Source: Acetobacteraceae bacterium (GTDB lineage Bacteria > Pseudomonadota > Alphaproteobacteria > Acetobacterales > Acetobacteraceae). Taken from it: a stretch of DNA of 34,890 bases. This document shows, one piece after another, positions 1 through 9,760 of this stretch (position 1 is the stretch's first letter; every line of letters starts with the position of its first letter). Position numbers and translations under genes: made by a program. The DNA is taken from the NCBI GenBank assembly GCA_025452005.1, contig JANWJK010000217.1:1-34890 (forward strand). Direction: 5' to 3'. Under the pieces are notes generated by a model that made no database searches, was not told the origin of the DNA, and saw nothing but the letters and a program-made list of their open reading frames with translations.

Positions 1-1169
1 CCGGTGACCGGAAGCATTTTGAACGGCGTGAGGATCGGGTCGACGCTCCACACCGGGTGATCCGCCCACATCTTGGTGGGGCCGCAGTTATAGCCCTGCT
101 GCGAGACGAACCACTTGTCGAAAATCTCCTTCGACGATGCCCAGCGGAGGAACTTCTTGGCCGCGTCCTGATTCTTCGAGTACTTCATCACCAGGTGGGT
201 CTGTGGGCCGGGCAGGTTGAACTGACCGCCGGCGCCGCCGGGAATGCCGGCATGAAGGATATCGTCCTTCATCGGCGTGCCCTTCTCGGTCTGGTAGGAG
301 TCGGGCTTCTTCTTCGCCTCGAGATAGATCGAGGCGCCATTGTTCGTCGCGCTGATGCTGCCCGAGAGGAACGCGCGATTGTTGCTGGTGTCGTCCCAGG
401 CAAGCCCACCCTCGTCCATGGTCTCTTTCCACAGCGCGACGGCGAACTTCACTGATTCAACGGTCTCCTTCGTGTTGAGCACCACGGTCTTGCCGTCGGC
501 CTCGACCTCCTTGCCACCCCACGACCACAGGTACGGATACCACCAGCCCGGTGCGTCGCCGAAGGTATGACCAGCGGTCTGGCCATAAGGGCGGCCGGCC
601 GCCTTCAGCTTCTTGCCGACGGCGCGGTAATCGTCCCAGTTCTTGGGGAATTCACTCGCACCGGCTTCGGCGAGCCAGGACTTGCGGTAGGCGACGAGCC
701 CACCGCCTGTGGACCAGGGCACCCCGATCCACTTGCCGCCGACGGTCCCGATGACGTTGCAGATGTCATAGAAACCACCCTGCGCCTTGGCCAGGTCTTC
801 GGCCACGTCGCTGACGTCGACGCAACTATCGGCATAAAGCTGCGGCCAGTTGTTGAGCGTCATGAAAATGTCGGGACCGGCGCCCGACTGGATCGCGGCG
901 GTGATGCGCGCCTGGATGTCGTTGGCGTTGATGGTTTCGACAGTGAGCTTCATGCCCAGGTCTTTTTCGCACAGCTTGGTGATCTCGCCCTTGAGAAGCA
1001 CATCGGAAGCAGGGACGAAGTCGGCCCAACGGAGCCAGTGCATCGTCTGTGTCTGGGCATAGGCGGGAGCCCGCCCGCTCGCCAGGATGCCGGCCAGGCC
1101 ACCGGTGCTCGCGGCAAGCGCGCCGGCCGCCGAAAGCTGCAAGGTTTTACGTCGACGGATTTTGGTCAT
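1..1169 (-). CDS. ABC transporter sugar-type substrate-binding protein, Tat-exported (C-terminus cut by window edge)
   Basis: This is a periplasmic solute-binding protein of the extracellular solute-binding family 1 type, which captures substrate for the permeases encoded just upstream. The reading frame is open from the ATG at 1169 to the window edge, giving at least 389 residues. It starts MTKIRRRKTLQL, a twin-arginine (Tat) type signal with the arginines at residues 5-7, an Ala-rich hydrophobic stretch and a probable cleavage site near AYA-QT. The mature part has the usual family features, including GPDIFMTLNNW and a Trp-rich segment near WWYPYLWSWGG. A GGGAGG ribosome site sits just before the start. 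The gene follows the ATPase gene by about 50 bases in the same direction. The substrate cannot be named from sequence; a sugar or polyol is likely from the transporter family. Export through Tat is less usual for this family. Confidence 0.88.
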   Translation of the reverse strand, partial: MTKIRRRKTLQLSAAGALAASTGGLAGILASGRAPAYAQTQTMHWLRWADFVPASDVLLKGEITKLCEKDLGMKLTVETINANDIQARITAAIQSGAGPDIFMTLNNWPQLYADSCVDVSDVAEDLAKAQGGFYDICNVIGTVGGKWIGVPWSTGGGLVAYRKSWLAEAGASEFPKNWDDYRAVGKKLKAAGRPYGQTAGHTFGDAPGWWYPYLWSWGGKEVEADGKTVVLNTKETVESVKFAVALWKETMDEGGLAWDDTSNNRAFLSGSISATNNGASIYLEAKKKPDSYQTEKGTPMKDDILHAGIPGGAGGQFNLPGPQTHLVMKYSKNQDAAKKFLRWASSKEIFDKWFVSQQGYNCGPTKMWADHPVWSVDPILTPFKMLPVT

Positions 1170-1220
1170 GGTTGCCTCCCTTTTTGCGCTGCGCGGCCGC
1201 GGGCCGCTCGCCCCAGCGCG

Positions 1221-2312
<1,092 letters not shown>

Positions 2313-2316
2313 ATGC

Positions 2317-3168
2317 TTATCCCTTCACCGATCCGGTGATGCCGGACACGTAGTACTCGACAAAGAACGAATAGACGAAGGCGACCGGGATCGATCCCAA
2401 CAGCGCCCCGGCCATCAGCTCGCCCCAGTAGAAGACGTCGCCGCGCACCAGTTCGGACGTGACACCGACCGGCACCGTCTTCTGTTCGGGCGAGGACAGA
2501 AAGACGAGGGCGTAGATGAATTCGTTCCATGACAGGGTGAAGGCGAAGATGCCGGCGGACAGGATGCCCGGGATCGCGACCGGAAAGATGATGTAGACCA
2601 TCGCCTTCCAGCGCGGCGCGCCGTCGATGCGGGCGCATTCCTCGAGCTCCTTCGGGATCGACTTGAAATATCCCATCAGCAGCCAGGTGCAGAACGGGAT
2701 CAGAAAGGTCGGGTAGGTCAGGATCAACGCCCAAGGTGAATCGCCGAGTTTGAAATTGCGGATGATGTCGGCGAGCGGGATGAACAGCAGTGTCTGCGGC
2801 ACCAGATACGTGATGAAGATCGCCGTCCCGATGAGCCCGGCATACGGGAACTTAAGCCGCGATAGTGCGTAACCGGCCAACAGCCCGCAGAACAACGAGA
2901 TCGCCGTCGCCGCCAACGAGATGATCATCGTGTTCAGCATCCAGGTGCTGAACAGGGTCTCGGACAACAGGTCCCGGATATGCTCCAATGTCGGGCGGGT
3001 GGTCCAGAACGGCGCGTAGTTGGCGGCGCTCCAGGGCCGGTAAAGCTCGCTGTCCGGCCGTATCGTGGTGATCACCATCCAGTAGAACGGAAACAGCAGG
3101 CTGACGACGAATGCCGTCACCGGCACATAGAAAAACACCCATCGCCGCCACGGAGCTCCTTCGATCAT
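2317..3168 (-). CDS. ABC transporter permease, MalG/UgpE type
   Basis: This is the second inner-membrane subunit of the sugar importer. I place the start at the ATG at 3168 ([10 protein letters not shown]), giving 283 residues. The open frame runs further upstream but there only shadows the previous permease gene. Six membrane segments are visible, beginning with a hydrophobic segment at about residues 11-30. The coupling (EAA-type) loop that contacts the ATPase is EECARIDGA at 176-184. The C-terminus [11 protein letters not shown] is typical of this group. The start lies two bases after the stop of the neighbouring permease gene, so the two are almost certainly co-translated. Confidence 0.92.
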   Translation of the reverse strand: MIEGAPWRRWVFFYVPVTAFVVSLLFPFYWMVITTIRPDSELYRPWSAANYAPFWTTRPTLEHIRDLLSETLFSTWMLNTMIISLAATAISLFCGLLAGYALSRLKFPYAGLIGTAIFITYLVPQTLLFIPLADIIRNFKLGDSPWALILTYPTFLIPFCTWLLMGYFKSIPKELEECARIDGAPRWKAMVYIIFPVAIPGILSAGIFAFTLSWNEFIYALVFLSSPEQKTVPVGVTSELVRGDVFYWGELMAGALLGSIPVAFVYSFFVEYYVSGITGSVKG

Positions 3169-3170
3169 GG

Positions 3171-4124
3171 CTAAAGGGTCTCCGTCCGGCGGATATAAAT
3201 AAGCTGCACGATTACCACGAGCAGCAGGATCGGGAAGATCGCCAGCGAGATCGCGGCACCCTGGCTCAGCAATCCGGTGCCGATGCCAAGCTGATAGGCA
3301 TAGGTGGCGAAGAGCTGGGTGGCGTTGGCCGGACCTCCACCGGTCAGCACATAGACAAGCTGGAAGTCGGCGAACGTCTGGATCACCGAGAACAACACGA
3401 TCACCAGTGTCACCGGCAGCAGCAGTGGCCACGTCACGTGGCGGAAACGCGACCAGGCGCGCGCGCCATCGATCGCCGCGGCCTCATGCAGTTCCGGGCT
3501 GATGGTCTGTAGTCCGGCCAGCAGGCTGATCGCGTAGAACGGTACGCCGCGCCATACGTTCACGATGATCACCGACACCATGGCCATGGTGGGATCACCA
3601 AGCCAGTTGATCCGCGTGCGGATGATGCCGACGTGGAACAGCAGCCAGTTGAGGACGCTGAAGGTCGGGTCGAACATCCACTTCCAGGCGAAGGTCGAAA
3701 GCACCGTCGGGATGATGAACGGCAGCAGGATGAAGGCGCGCATGAACGCCTTGCCGCGGAAATTCCGGTTGAGCAGCAGCGCCAGCCACAGGCCCAGCGC
3801 CAACTTGAAGACGGTGGTGACGAACGTATAGAGGCAGGTGTTCCACACCGCGACGTGGAAGATGTCGTCGCTCCAGATCTTGGTGAAATTGTCCATGCCG
3901 ACGAAATGGCCGGGCACGCCGACCCTGGTATCGGTGACCGCCAGCAGGATGCCGTTGACAAAGGGATAGGCGATGAACAGGGCGAGCAGCACCATGGTCG
4001 GCAACATCAGGCAAAACGCCAGCCTGCGCTCATCCTCGAGCAGGCGTGTGATCGGCCCCCGCTTTGCCGCTGGGACATACTGTTGCCTGAGTGCAACCGT
4101 AGCAACGGACCCGCCGGTCGCCAT
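3171..4124 (-). CDS. ABC transporter permease, MalF/UgpA type
   Basis: This is the first inner-membrane subunit of the sugar importer, 317 residues from the ATG at 4124. A TTG one codon earlier is open, but the ATG is better placed behind a strong GGGAGGAGG ribosome site. The protein has a polar N-terminus, a first membrane segment at about residues 37-62 and the EAA coupling motif EAAAIDGA at 214-221. It heads the four-gene transporter operon (permease, permease, ATPase, binding protein). The 157-base gap to the dehydrogenase upstream holds a probable terminator, so the operon promoter should lie within about 80 bases upstream of this start. No convincing -35/-10 pair was seen there. Confidence 0.92.
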   Translation of the reverse strand: MATGGSVATVALRQQYVPAAKRGPITRLLEDERRLAFCLMLPTMVLLALFIAYPFVNGILLAVTDTRVGVPGHFVGMDNFTKIWSDDIFHVAVWNTCLYTFVTTVFKLALGLWLALLLNRNFRGKAFMRAFILLPFIIPTVLSTFAWKWMFDPTFSVLNWLLFHVGIIRTRINWLGDPTMAMVSVIIVNVWRGVPFYAISLLAGLQTISPELHEAAAIDGARAWSRFRHVTWPLLLPVTLVIVLFSVIQTFADFQLVYVLTGGGPANATQLFATYAYQLGIGTGLLSQGAAISLAIFPILLLVVIVQLIYIRRTETL

Positions 4125-4205
4125 CAACCCTCCTCCCTACCAATTCCTGGGTGGCAGCGACACGGGCCGCAACCGTAGAATTTTGTGCTGAAAAACACTA
4201 AAGAC

Positions 4206-4235
4206 AACGGCGCACCCGCACAAGGGGACGCCGTT
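4206..4235 (-). terminator. Probable Rho-independent terminator after the short-chain dehydrogenase
   Basis: On the minus strand, about 47 bases after the dehydrogenase stop, a 7-bp perfect inverted repeat (AACGGCG / CGCCGTT, 16-base loop) is followed within a few bases by the T-rich run GTCTTTAGTGTTTTT. The position between two same-direction genes fits a terminator. The long loop is a weakness. If correct, the ABC transporter genes are transcribed separately from the dehydrogenase. Confidence 0.5.
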
Positions 4236-4281
4236 CAGCCGCGATCCGCGATCGCTGGCTGCGCATGAGCGAGGCGCTATC

Positions 4282-5034
4282 TCAGTGGAACACGCGTCCG
4301 GCGTCGATGACGATCGTCTGGCCGGTCATGGTCTCGGTGCGGCACATGGTGACCACCATGTCGGCGCAATCGTCCTTGTCGGCGGCCTTTTTCAGGAGCG
4401 AGCCGGCCGCGTTGCGCACAACCATCTCGGGCAGCAGATTGGCGGTTGCCCGCGTGCCTTCCAGCAGACCGGGTGCGACGCAGTTCACCAGCGTCTCGGG
4501 CGCCAGAGCCACGGCCATGCAGCGCGTGAGGTGGATCAGCCCCGCCTTCGACACCGCGTAGGCAATGGACGAGCCCGTCGGCTGTAGCCCCGCCACGGAC
4601 GCGATATTGACGATGCGGCCTCGCCCCTGGGCCTTCATGACGGGCGCCACCGCCTTGGTGAGGCGCATCGGCCCCGTCAGGTTGACGTCCATGATCTTGT
4701 CCCACTCCACCTGTGTGAGGTTGTCGAGGTCGGTGAACGGGATCGCCTTGTTGTAGGCAGCGTCGTTGATGAGGATGTCGAGACGGGCGAAGCGCCTGCT
4801 CACGTCGCCGACCAGCCGCTCCACGGCCGCACCATCGGTGATGTCGCAGGCGAACGACGCGGCGTTGACCTGATAGCGGGATGCCAGCTCGCCGGCGACG
4901 CCCTCCGCCTGGTCGCGGCTCTGGGCGTACATGACAGCGATATGGGCGCCCTCCCTGGCGAGCGCGTGGCAGATGCGCTGGCCAAGCCCGCCGTTACCGC
5001 CGGTCACCAATGCCACAGCGCCAGTGAGGTCCAT
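4282..5034 (-). CDS. Short-chain dehydrogenase/reductase (SDR), FabG-like
   Basis: This is a cytoplasmic NAD(P)-dependent oxidoreductase of 250 residues, the classical SDR length. It has the cofactor motif TGGNGGLG at 11-18, the NNAG-type motif changed to NDAA at 90-93, Asn118, Ser146, and the catalytic YAVSK at 159-163. The C-terminus TMTGQTIVIDAG matches the FabG-like pattern. I chose the ATG at 5034 because a GGGAGAAGG ribosome site precedes it; the frame is open further upstream but not protein-like. Its place before a carbohydrate ABC transporter suggests oxidation of the imported sugar or polyol. That is inference, and the probable terminator between them weakens the operon link. Confidence 0.9.
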   Translation of the reverse strand: MDLTGAVALVTGGNGGLGQRICHALAREGAHIAVMYAQSRDQAEGVAGELASRYQVNAASFACDITDGAAVERLVGDVSRRFARLDILINDAAYNKAIPFTDLDNLTQVEWDKIMDVNLTGPMRLTKAVAPVMKAQGRGRIVNIASVAGLQPTGSSIAYAVSKAGLIHLTRCMAVALAPETLVNCVAPGLLEGTRATANLLPEMVVRNAAGSLLKKAADKDDCADMVVTMCRTETMTGQTIVIDAGRVFH

Positions 5035-5100
5035 GAACCTTCTCCCGCGTGCGGGCCCGCAATCATCTCGCGGTGCCTGCCGGTATGAGGCGGGATTTGC

Positions 5101-5117
5101 GTTCTCTGCGCAAGAAC
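5101..5117. promoter_or_regulatory. Inverted repeat upstream of the SDR gene, possible operator
   Basis: A 17-bp dyad (GTTCT, 7-base spacer, AGAAC) lies 67 bases upstream of the dehydrogenase start, in the 103-base gap after the DUF1269 gene. It does not match the alphaproteobacterial LexA pattern. It could be an operator for an unknown regulator or chance. A 12-bp GC palindrome (5120-5131) lies beside it. Confidence 0.2.
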
Positions 5118-5137
5118 ACCGGCGCGCGCCGCGGCTC

Positions 5138-5686
5138 CTATGGGCAGGCCCCGTCCGCTTCGTGGCGGTCAGGCATTCGCTGGAGCATGGGCGGCGGCCG
5201 CTGCGCTCCCGCGAGCGCCGCCTGCAAGGTGTCTTCTTTCGTCTCATCGAACGAACTGCGCAACACCGTGCCTCCGGTCCCCCGTAGCGCAGCCGCCACC
5301 TTGTCGGTCGTCATTTTGCGGACCAACAGGAACAGTGCCGCATTGCCGGATTGCAGTGTCCTGCCGACATTCCTCATGAAATCGTCATTGATGCCGACAT
5401 CCGTGAGCTTGCCGCTGATTGCGCCGGATGCGGCACCGACCGCGGCACCGACGAGCGGCATCATGAACAGCAGGCCGACCAGCGTGCCCCAGAACAGGCC
5501 GGATACCGCACCCGCTCTGACCGGCTGAAACAACTGGTTCAACTTGACATGACCTTCGGGGCACTTCGTGACCACCACCGCATCGCCGAGCTCGATGAGA
5601 TATTCGCTCTGCATGGCCAGCAGCTTCTGACGAACTTCATCGGCCTGGGCTTCGGTCGGAAATTCGATAACCAGCAAATCAGACAT
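5138..5686 (-). CDS. DUF1269 domain-containing membrane protein
   Basis: The product is 182 residues from the ATG at 5686, behind a clear AGGAGC ribosome site. It starts MSDLLVIEFPTEAQADEV, the usual opening of DUF1269 proteins: an alpha/beta N-terminal half followed by a Gly/Ala-rich hydrophobic hairpin at about residues 60-95 (GLFWGTLVGLLFMMPLVGAA). The family is widespread and linked mainly by context to stress responses; no activity is established. The C-terminus is extended by a proline-rich, basic tail. It lies downstream of a small exported protein, separated by a 10-bp-stem hairpin, so it may be partly or wholly transcribed from its own start. Confidence 0.87.
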   Translation of the reverse strand: MSDLLVIEFPTEAQADEVRQKLLAMQSEYLIELGDAVVVTKCPEGHVKLNQLFQPVRAGAVSGLFWGTLVGLLFMMPLVGAAVGAASGAISGKLTDVGINDDFMRNVGRTLQSGNAALFLLVRKMTTDKVAAALRGTGGTVLRSSFDETKEDTLQAALAGAQRPPPMLQRMPDRHEADGACP

Positions 5687-5714
5687 GATCAAAGCTCCTG
5701 TTCGCGACAAGGCA

Positions 5715-5743
5715 GCCTCGGCGACCGCATCGATCGCCGAGGC
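5715..5743 (-). terminator. Strong hairpin between the small exported protein and DUF1269 genes
   Basis: A perfect 10-bp inverted repeat (GCCTCGGCGA / TCGCCGAGGC) with a 9-base loop sits 36 bases after the stop of the small exported protein gene on the minus strand. There is no T-run after the stem, so it could be a Rho-type stop, a processing or stability hairpin, or an attenuator for the DUF1269 gene that starts 29 bases later. Confidence 0.4.
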
Positions 5744-5778
5744 CGCCAGCGTTGCCGCAAGTCACCGAATTGCTGCGA

Positions 5779-6117
5779 TCAACCCTTGATCGTCAGGGTG
5801 GTCGTGTCGAACTGCACAGGCGTCACCCTGCCGTCATGCAGTTGGACGACCGCGACCCCTTGATTGAAATCCAGGGCGACGATCCTGCTTGCCGGATGCT
5901 TCAGCTTGATACTGTTGAGCAGAATCGTCTGCAGGATTTCCGATACTGTCTGGCCGCCCTGTCCCAACCGAGCCTGGACCTCAGCCTTCTTCTGCGGGGA
6001 CAATCCGGCAATTTCGGCCTGCTCCAGTGTGGTTGCGACCTGCGCATAGGCAACCGGTGCTGCCATGACAACAGCCGCCAGCGCCGCCATTGCAACAGAT
6101 CTGTAGCCTGTCTTCAT
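5779..6117 (-). CDS. Small exported protein of unknown function
   Basis: The product is 112 residues from the ATG at 6117, which has a GGAG ribosome site. Residues 1-24 form a Sec signal peptide with probable cleavage after VAYA. The mature part is a helical stretch (EQAEIAGLSPQKKAEVQARL) followed by a beta-rich C-terminus (SRIVALDFNQGVAVVQL). I do not recognise the family. A location in the periplasm or outer envelope is inferred from the signal. It is preceded by the end of the antiporter operon and followed, after a hairpin, by the DUF1269 gene. Confidence 0.72.
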   Translation of the reverse strand: MKTGYRSVAMAALAAVVMAAPVAYAQVATTLEQAEIAGLSPQKKAEVQARLGQGGQTVSEILQTILLNSIKLKHPASRIVALDFNQGVAVVQLHDGRVTPVQFDTTTLTIKG

Positions 6118-6222
6118 CGTATCATCTCCATGGTGAGTAGTAATTTCGGACAGTCGACAACTATCTTCCACAGCTATCACTGTGTGTGTCTGCCAGGATG
6201 ATTTAGCAATGTCCGTGGTGCT

Positions 6223-6243
6223 TGAGATGAGCATTGCATCTCA
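6223..6243 (-). terminator. Hairpin at the 3' end of the antiporter operon
   Basis: A 7-bp perfect inverted repeat (TGAGATG / CATCTCA, 7-base loop) begins 22 bases after the stop of the last antiporter gene. It lacks a T-run, so it is only a candidate terminator or RNA-stabilising hairpin. Confidence 0.35.
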
Positions 6244-6264
6244 CGACCGTGCCAAGTGTTCCAA

Positions 6265-7902
6265 TCAACGCCCGGTCAGCATCAGCGCGGTCAGCACGAC
6301 CGCCACTCCCACCAGCGCCACGCCCGCGACAGGCCACTGCCGCAGCACCTCATCCAACCGCTCGAGCAACACGCCCATGGCACGCGCGAAGCGCGTTGCG
6401 CCCGCCACCACCACGCCCGCGATATCCCCGTCGGGAACGCGCGGCAATCGACCGCCAACGCGGCGAAGACCTATCGCCAGCGCGCCACCAAGCAGGCACG
6501 GCCAGAACGCCCCCCAAAGGGTCGCGCGCGCAACGACGTCGGCTATCGATCCGTCCATGACTGTCAGGTAGATCGCCCACGGAACCACGACACAGGCGAG
6601 TGCCATGGCCAGCCACGGCAAGGCCAGCCGTGCCGGCACTGTCGATGTTGCGCTCGCCGCAGAGGAGACGGCGAGGCGGCACAGGAAGTGAAGCATCAGG
6701 AGCGTGGTTCCGGCCGATGACAAACTCATAAATGTGCCCACGATGCCGTCGCCGACGGGCACCTTGACAACGAGTTTCGCAAGCGCGCCGCCAGTCAAGG
6801 GGAACCCGGCGAGACCCAACGACACTATCGTTGCCGGCAGCAGTACCACCGGCCACAGGCGGCGTGCTCCGGTGATCTGTGCGACCCCTACCGCAAGGAA
6901 CAATGCTCCCTTCGCGAGAGTGTGGTGTGCTGCGTAGAATCCAACGGACAACGCTGCGTCGCCATCGCCCACGGCGAGCCCCATGCCGAGCACCGTGCCG
7001 ATCACACCCATCTGGCTCACACTCGAATAGGCCAGCACCGTCTTGGGGTTGCGCTGCGTGATGCCGATCGCGACGCCGTAGAACGCCGAGAACAACCCGG
7101 CTACCACCAGCGCCTCACCCCATCCTGGTGTAGCCACGTTCAGCGGCAGAAAGCGTATCAGCCCGATGACGCCGGCTTTGACCGCTGCACCGCTGAGCAC
7201 AGCCGCGGCGGGGATCGGCGCCGCCCGATAGGCGAGCGGCATCCATACATGGAACGGCACCAGCCCGATCTTTGCCCCGAAGCCCAGGATCAGCAGGATT
7301 AGAATCGAGGCGCGCCATGGCGACGTTGGGAGCGTCGCAACAGCATCGCGGATCAGCAGACTGTCGCCGGCAATGCCTTGCGCAAGCAACACGAAGGCCA
7401 TCAGCAGGAAAGCTTCGCCGAGCAGCGCGAGCGCCACATAGATGAGGCCATTTCGCCGGGCGCGCGGTGTGCCGTCGTCCACGATCAGCCCATAGGCAGC
7501 AAGGCTGACCATGGAGAACACCAGATAGAAGCTCACCAGGTCGGCGGCGATGAAGACACCGATGCTGCCACTCAGCGTCAGCAGCCACCACACCACGAAA
7601 CGGCCGCCATCGGGCCTATCCTGCAACCATGCCGAGGCGTAGATCCCCGCCGCAATCCAGAGCAGTGCCGCGACTCCTAGCAAAAGCGCGCCGGGCACAT
7701 CGAGCGTGAATCGAAGCAGCAGCAGCATCTGCGGCAGCGCAAGCGTCCCACCCGACCCCAACAATGCAGCAGCCAGCGCGGGCACTGGTGCGATCGCCAA
7801 CAGCGCCGGCATCTTGGTTCGGAGCCGCGATGACAGACAGGCCAGCAGCATGGCGAGCGGCAAGGCCAGCGCGGCACCGAGCAGCGTTCCCGCAGCATTC
7901 AT
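6265..7902 (-). CDS. Second Mrp/Mbh-type antiporter-like subunit (ND5/MrpA-N or MrpD-like)
   Basis: This is a 545-residue membrane protein of the proton-conducting family shared by complex I and Mrp antiporters. It has about 14 hydrophobic segments. The core motif contains KIGLVPFHVWMPLAY, with the membrane lysine, and a second conserved lysine in SGAAVKAGVI. The ATG at 7902 overlaps the stop of the preceding mnhD gene by four bases (ATGA). It is the last gene of the antiporter operon. With no full-length MrpA encoded, this subunit plausibly takes the role of the MrpA N-terminal half. Whether the complex moves Na+, K+ or another ion cannot be read from sequence. Confidence 0.86.
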   Translation of the reverse strand: MNAAGTLLGAALALPLAMLLACLSSRLRTKMPALLAIAPVPALAAALLGSGGTLALPQMLLLLRFTLDVPGALLLGVAALLWIAAGIYASAWLQDRPDGGRFVVWWLLTLSGSIGVFIAADLVSFYLVFSMVSLAAYGLIVDDGTPRARRNGLIYVALALLGEAFLLMAFVLLAQGIAGDSLLIRDAVATLPTSPWRASILILLILGFGAKIGLVPFHVWMPLAYRAAPIPAAAVLSGAAVKAGVIGLIRFLPLNVATPGWGEALVVAGLFSAFYGVAIGITQRNPKTVLAYSSVSQMGVIGTVLGMGLAVGDGDAALSVGFYAAHHTLAKGALFLAVGVAQITGARRLWPVVLLPATIVSLGLAGFPLTGGALAKLVVKVPVGDGIVGTFMSLSSAGTTLLMLHFLCRLAVSSAASATSTVPARLALPWLAMALACVVVPWAIYLTVMDGSIADVVARATLWGAFWPCLLGGALAIGLRRVGGRLPRVPDGDIAGVVVAGATRFARAMGVLLERLDEVLRQWPVAGVALVGVAVVLTALMLTGR

Positions 7903-9392
7903 CGCGCGATCACCGTTGTGGGGATGTGGCGCCCAACCTCCAGCAGCAACGAGGGCCGGAGCGGCACCAGGCCGAGCAACAGCGCACAGATCGCCAATGC
8001 CAGGACCACACCCTGCCGACCGCTCGACACGGGCGTTCGCAGCGTCAGTGGTGCATCCGTTGCGGCCAGCGCCGGGGTGAGCACGCGGAAGACATATCCG
8101 GCGGCGAGCAGACCGCCCGCCAATATCACGACGGACCACCACCACTGACCCTCAGCGACCGCCGCCATCAGAAGCATTGCCTTGGCGACGAACCCGCCGC
8201 TGGGTGGCAAGCCCATCAGCGACATCCCGCCTAGGCCGAACGCGAACACGGTCATCGGCAGCACCCGGGCGATGCCACCGAGTCCGGCGATCCGGTCATG
8301 ACCCAGCGCCTCGGCGATCAGCCCGGCGGCCATGAACATGGCTGCCTTCGCAACGGCATGCGAAACGAGCTGCAGCACGCCGCCGGTCCAGGCGACGCCG
8401 GTCCAAAGCTCCGTCGTTCCCGACGCAACCCTCAAAGGCGCCGAGGCCAGCGGGAACAAGAAGAACAGGTAGCCGATTTGCGCGATCGTCGAATACGCGA
8501 TCAGCAGCTTCAGCCGCTCCTGCCTGAGGGCAAGCACGCTGCCGAACACGATGGCCGCCGCACCCAGCGCAGCAAGCATCTGTGCAGCGGCCTGGTTCAG
8601 CAGGCTCGGAATAGTGTCGAACCAAATCCGCACTATCAGTACGAACGAGCCCTTGACCACCAGTGCGGACAACAGAGCGCTGGCGGCCGCCGGTGCACCT
8701 GCATGCGCGGGCGGCAGCCAAAGGTGAAGAGGAAACAACGCGGTTTTGGCAATCAGCCCAGCCGTCATCAACGCGACAGCCACCCACACAACGGGCTCGG
8801 CACGAACCAGACCGGACAGCAGCGCGATATCGAGCGTGCCATAGGCGCCGTAAAAAAGCGCAACGCCGAGCAGGTACATCGCCGAACCAAGCAGCGCGAA
8901 CAACAGGTAGCGCAGGGCGGCAGCCAGGGTCTCGGCACGTCCATCCAGCGAAACCAACGGTACCGCCCCGAAGGTCAGCAGCTCCAGCGCGACATAGAGG
9001 GTGAACAGGTCGGCACCGAACCAGACGGCATTCAATCCCGCCCAGACGCCCATCAGGAGCGTCCAGAACACCATCGGTGCCCGCGCCTCCTGGGCGCCCT
9101 CCGGTACGCTGAAACCCTGCCGCGCGAACAATCCGATGGCGCAGATCACCACCGCCGTGGTCACCGCCATAATGGCCGACAGCCCATCGGCGCGGAGCGC
9201 AATTCCAAGCGGCGGTGCCCAGCCGCCCAGGTGGTAAGCGATCGGGGTCCGCGACTGCCAGATGTTGGCGGCGATCGCGAGTGCGATGCAGAGCCCGGCC
9301 GACGCCGCAGCCAGGGCGATGCGTTCCGCCTGGCGGCCGCCCAGCGCCATCGCCAGTACCACACCGGCAGCCGGCACCGCGATTGCGAGCAC
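7899..9392 (-). CDS. mnhD: Na+/H+ antiporter subunit D (MnhD/MrpD)
   Basis: This is a proton-translocating antiporter-like subunit of the inner-membrane Mrp complex, 497 residues, close to the usual MrpD length. Conserved features include AKTALFPLHLWLPPAHAGAP with the key lysine, and the following VVKG lysine segment. I give the GTG at 9392 as start. A CTG at 9422, overlapping the mnhC stop, would add ten residues and keep the tight coupling seen elsewhere in the operon. It shares a 4-bp ATGA overlap with the next gene. Confidence 0.92.
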   Translation of the reverse strand: MLAIAVPAAGVVLAMALGGRQAERIALAAASAGLCIALAIAANIWQSRTPIAYHLGGWAPPLGIALRADGLSAIMAVTTAVVICAIGLFARQGFSVPEGAQEARAPMVFWTLLMGVWAGLNAVWFGADLFTLYVALELLTFGAVPLVSLDGRAETLAAALRYLLFALLGSAMYLLGVALFYGAYGTLDIALLSGLVRAEPVVWVAVALMTAGLIAKTALFPLHLWLPPAHAGAPAAASALLSALVVKGSFVLIVRIWFDTIPSLLNQAAAQMLAALGAAAIVFGSVLALRQERLKLLIAYSTIAQIGYLFFLFPLASAPLRVASGTTELWTGVAWTGGVLQLVSHAVAKAAMFMAAGLIAEALGHDRIAGLGGIARVLPMTVFAFGLGGMSLMGLPPSGGFVAKAMLLMAAVAEGQWWWSVVILAGGLLAAGYVFRVLTPALAATDAPLTLRTPVSSGRQGVVLALAICALLLGLVPLRPSLLLEVGRHIPTTVIAR

Positions 9393-9418
9393 CAGCAGGA
9401 AGCCGCCGGCGTGCGGGG

Positions 9419-9760
9419 TCAGCGACCGCCTCCATCGGATTCCGAACTTGATTGCGTTTCAATGCTCAGGGTCGCGCTGCCGGAAACCTGGTACAGCCGC
9501 AGCAGCAGCGTGACTGCCAGGGCTGTCGCCGAGAACGCGACGACGATGCCGGTGATGACCATGGCCTGCGGCACCGGGTCGCCACCCATCCCGGCCGCGG
9601 CGCCCCTGCGGGCGATGACACCGAACTGCAGGAACACGCCGCCGCCAAGCAGGTTGAACGCGAGGATCTTGCGCAGCGGCTGCGGGTGTACGATCGCACC
9701 GAACAAGCCAAGACCCACCAGGGCCGCACTGCACAGCCCGTACAGCGTGGCCGCGTTCAT
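9419..9760 (-). CDS. mnhC: Na+/H+ antiporter subunit C (MnhC/MrpC, NuoK-like)
   Basis: This is a small three-helix inner-membrane subunit related to NuoK, 113 residues from the ATG at 9760. The family signatures RKILAFNLLGGGVFL and DPVPQAMVITGIVVAFS are clear. The start overlaps the stop of the upstream fused subunit by four bases. The frame is open well upstream, but only as a shadow of the neighbour. The tail after the last helix is short and Ser-rich. Confidence 0.93.
   Translation of the reverse strand: MNAATLYGLCSAALVGLGLFGAIVHPQPLRKILAFNLLGGGVFLQFGVIARRGAAAGMGGDPVPQAMVITGIVVAFSATALAVTLLLRLYQVSGSATLSIETQSSSESDGGGR

Noticed and set aside
3067-3078. Perfect 12-bp palindrome TGGTGATCACCA
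   Set aside because: It lies within permease coding sequence far from any start, so chance or coding constraint is the simplest explanation.
6245-6264. Sigma-54-like TTGGCACG element after the antiporter operon
   Set aside because: The GC of the -12 element is not at the required spacing from the GG of the -24 element.
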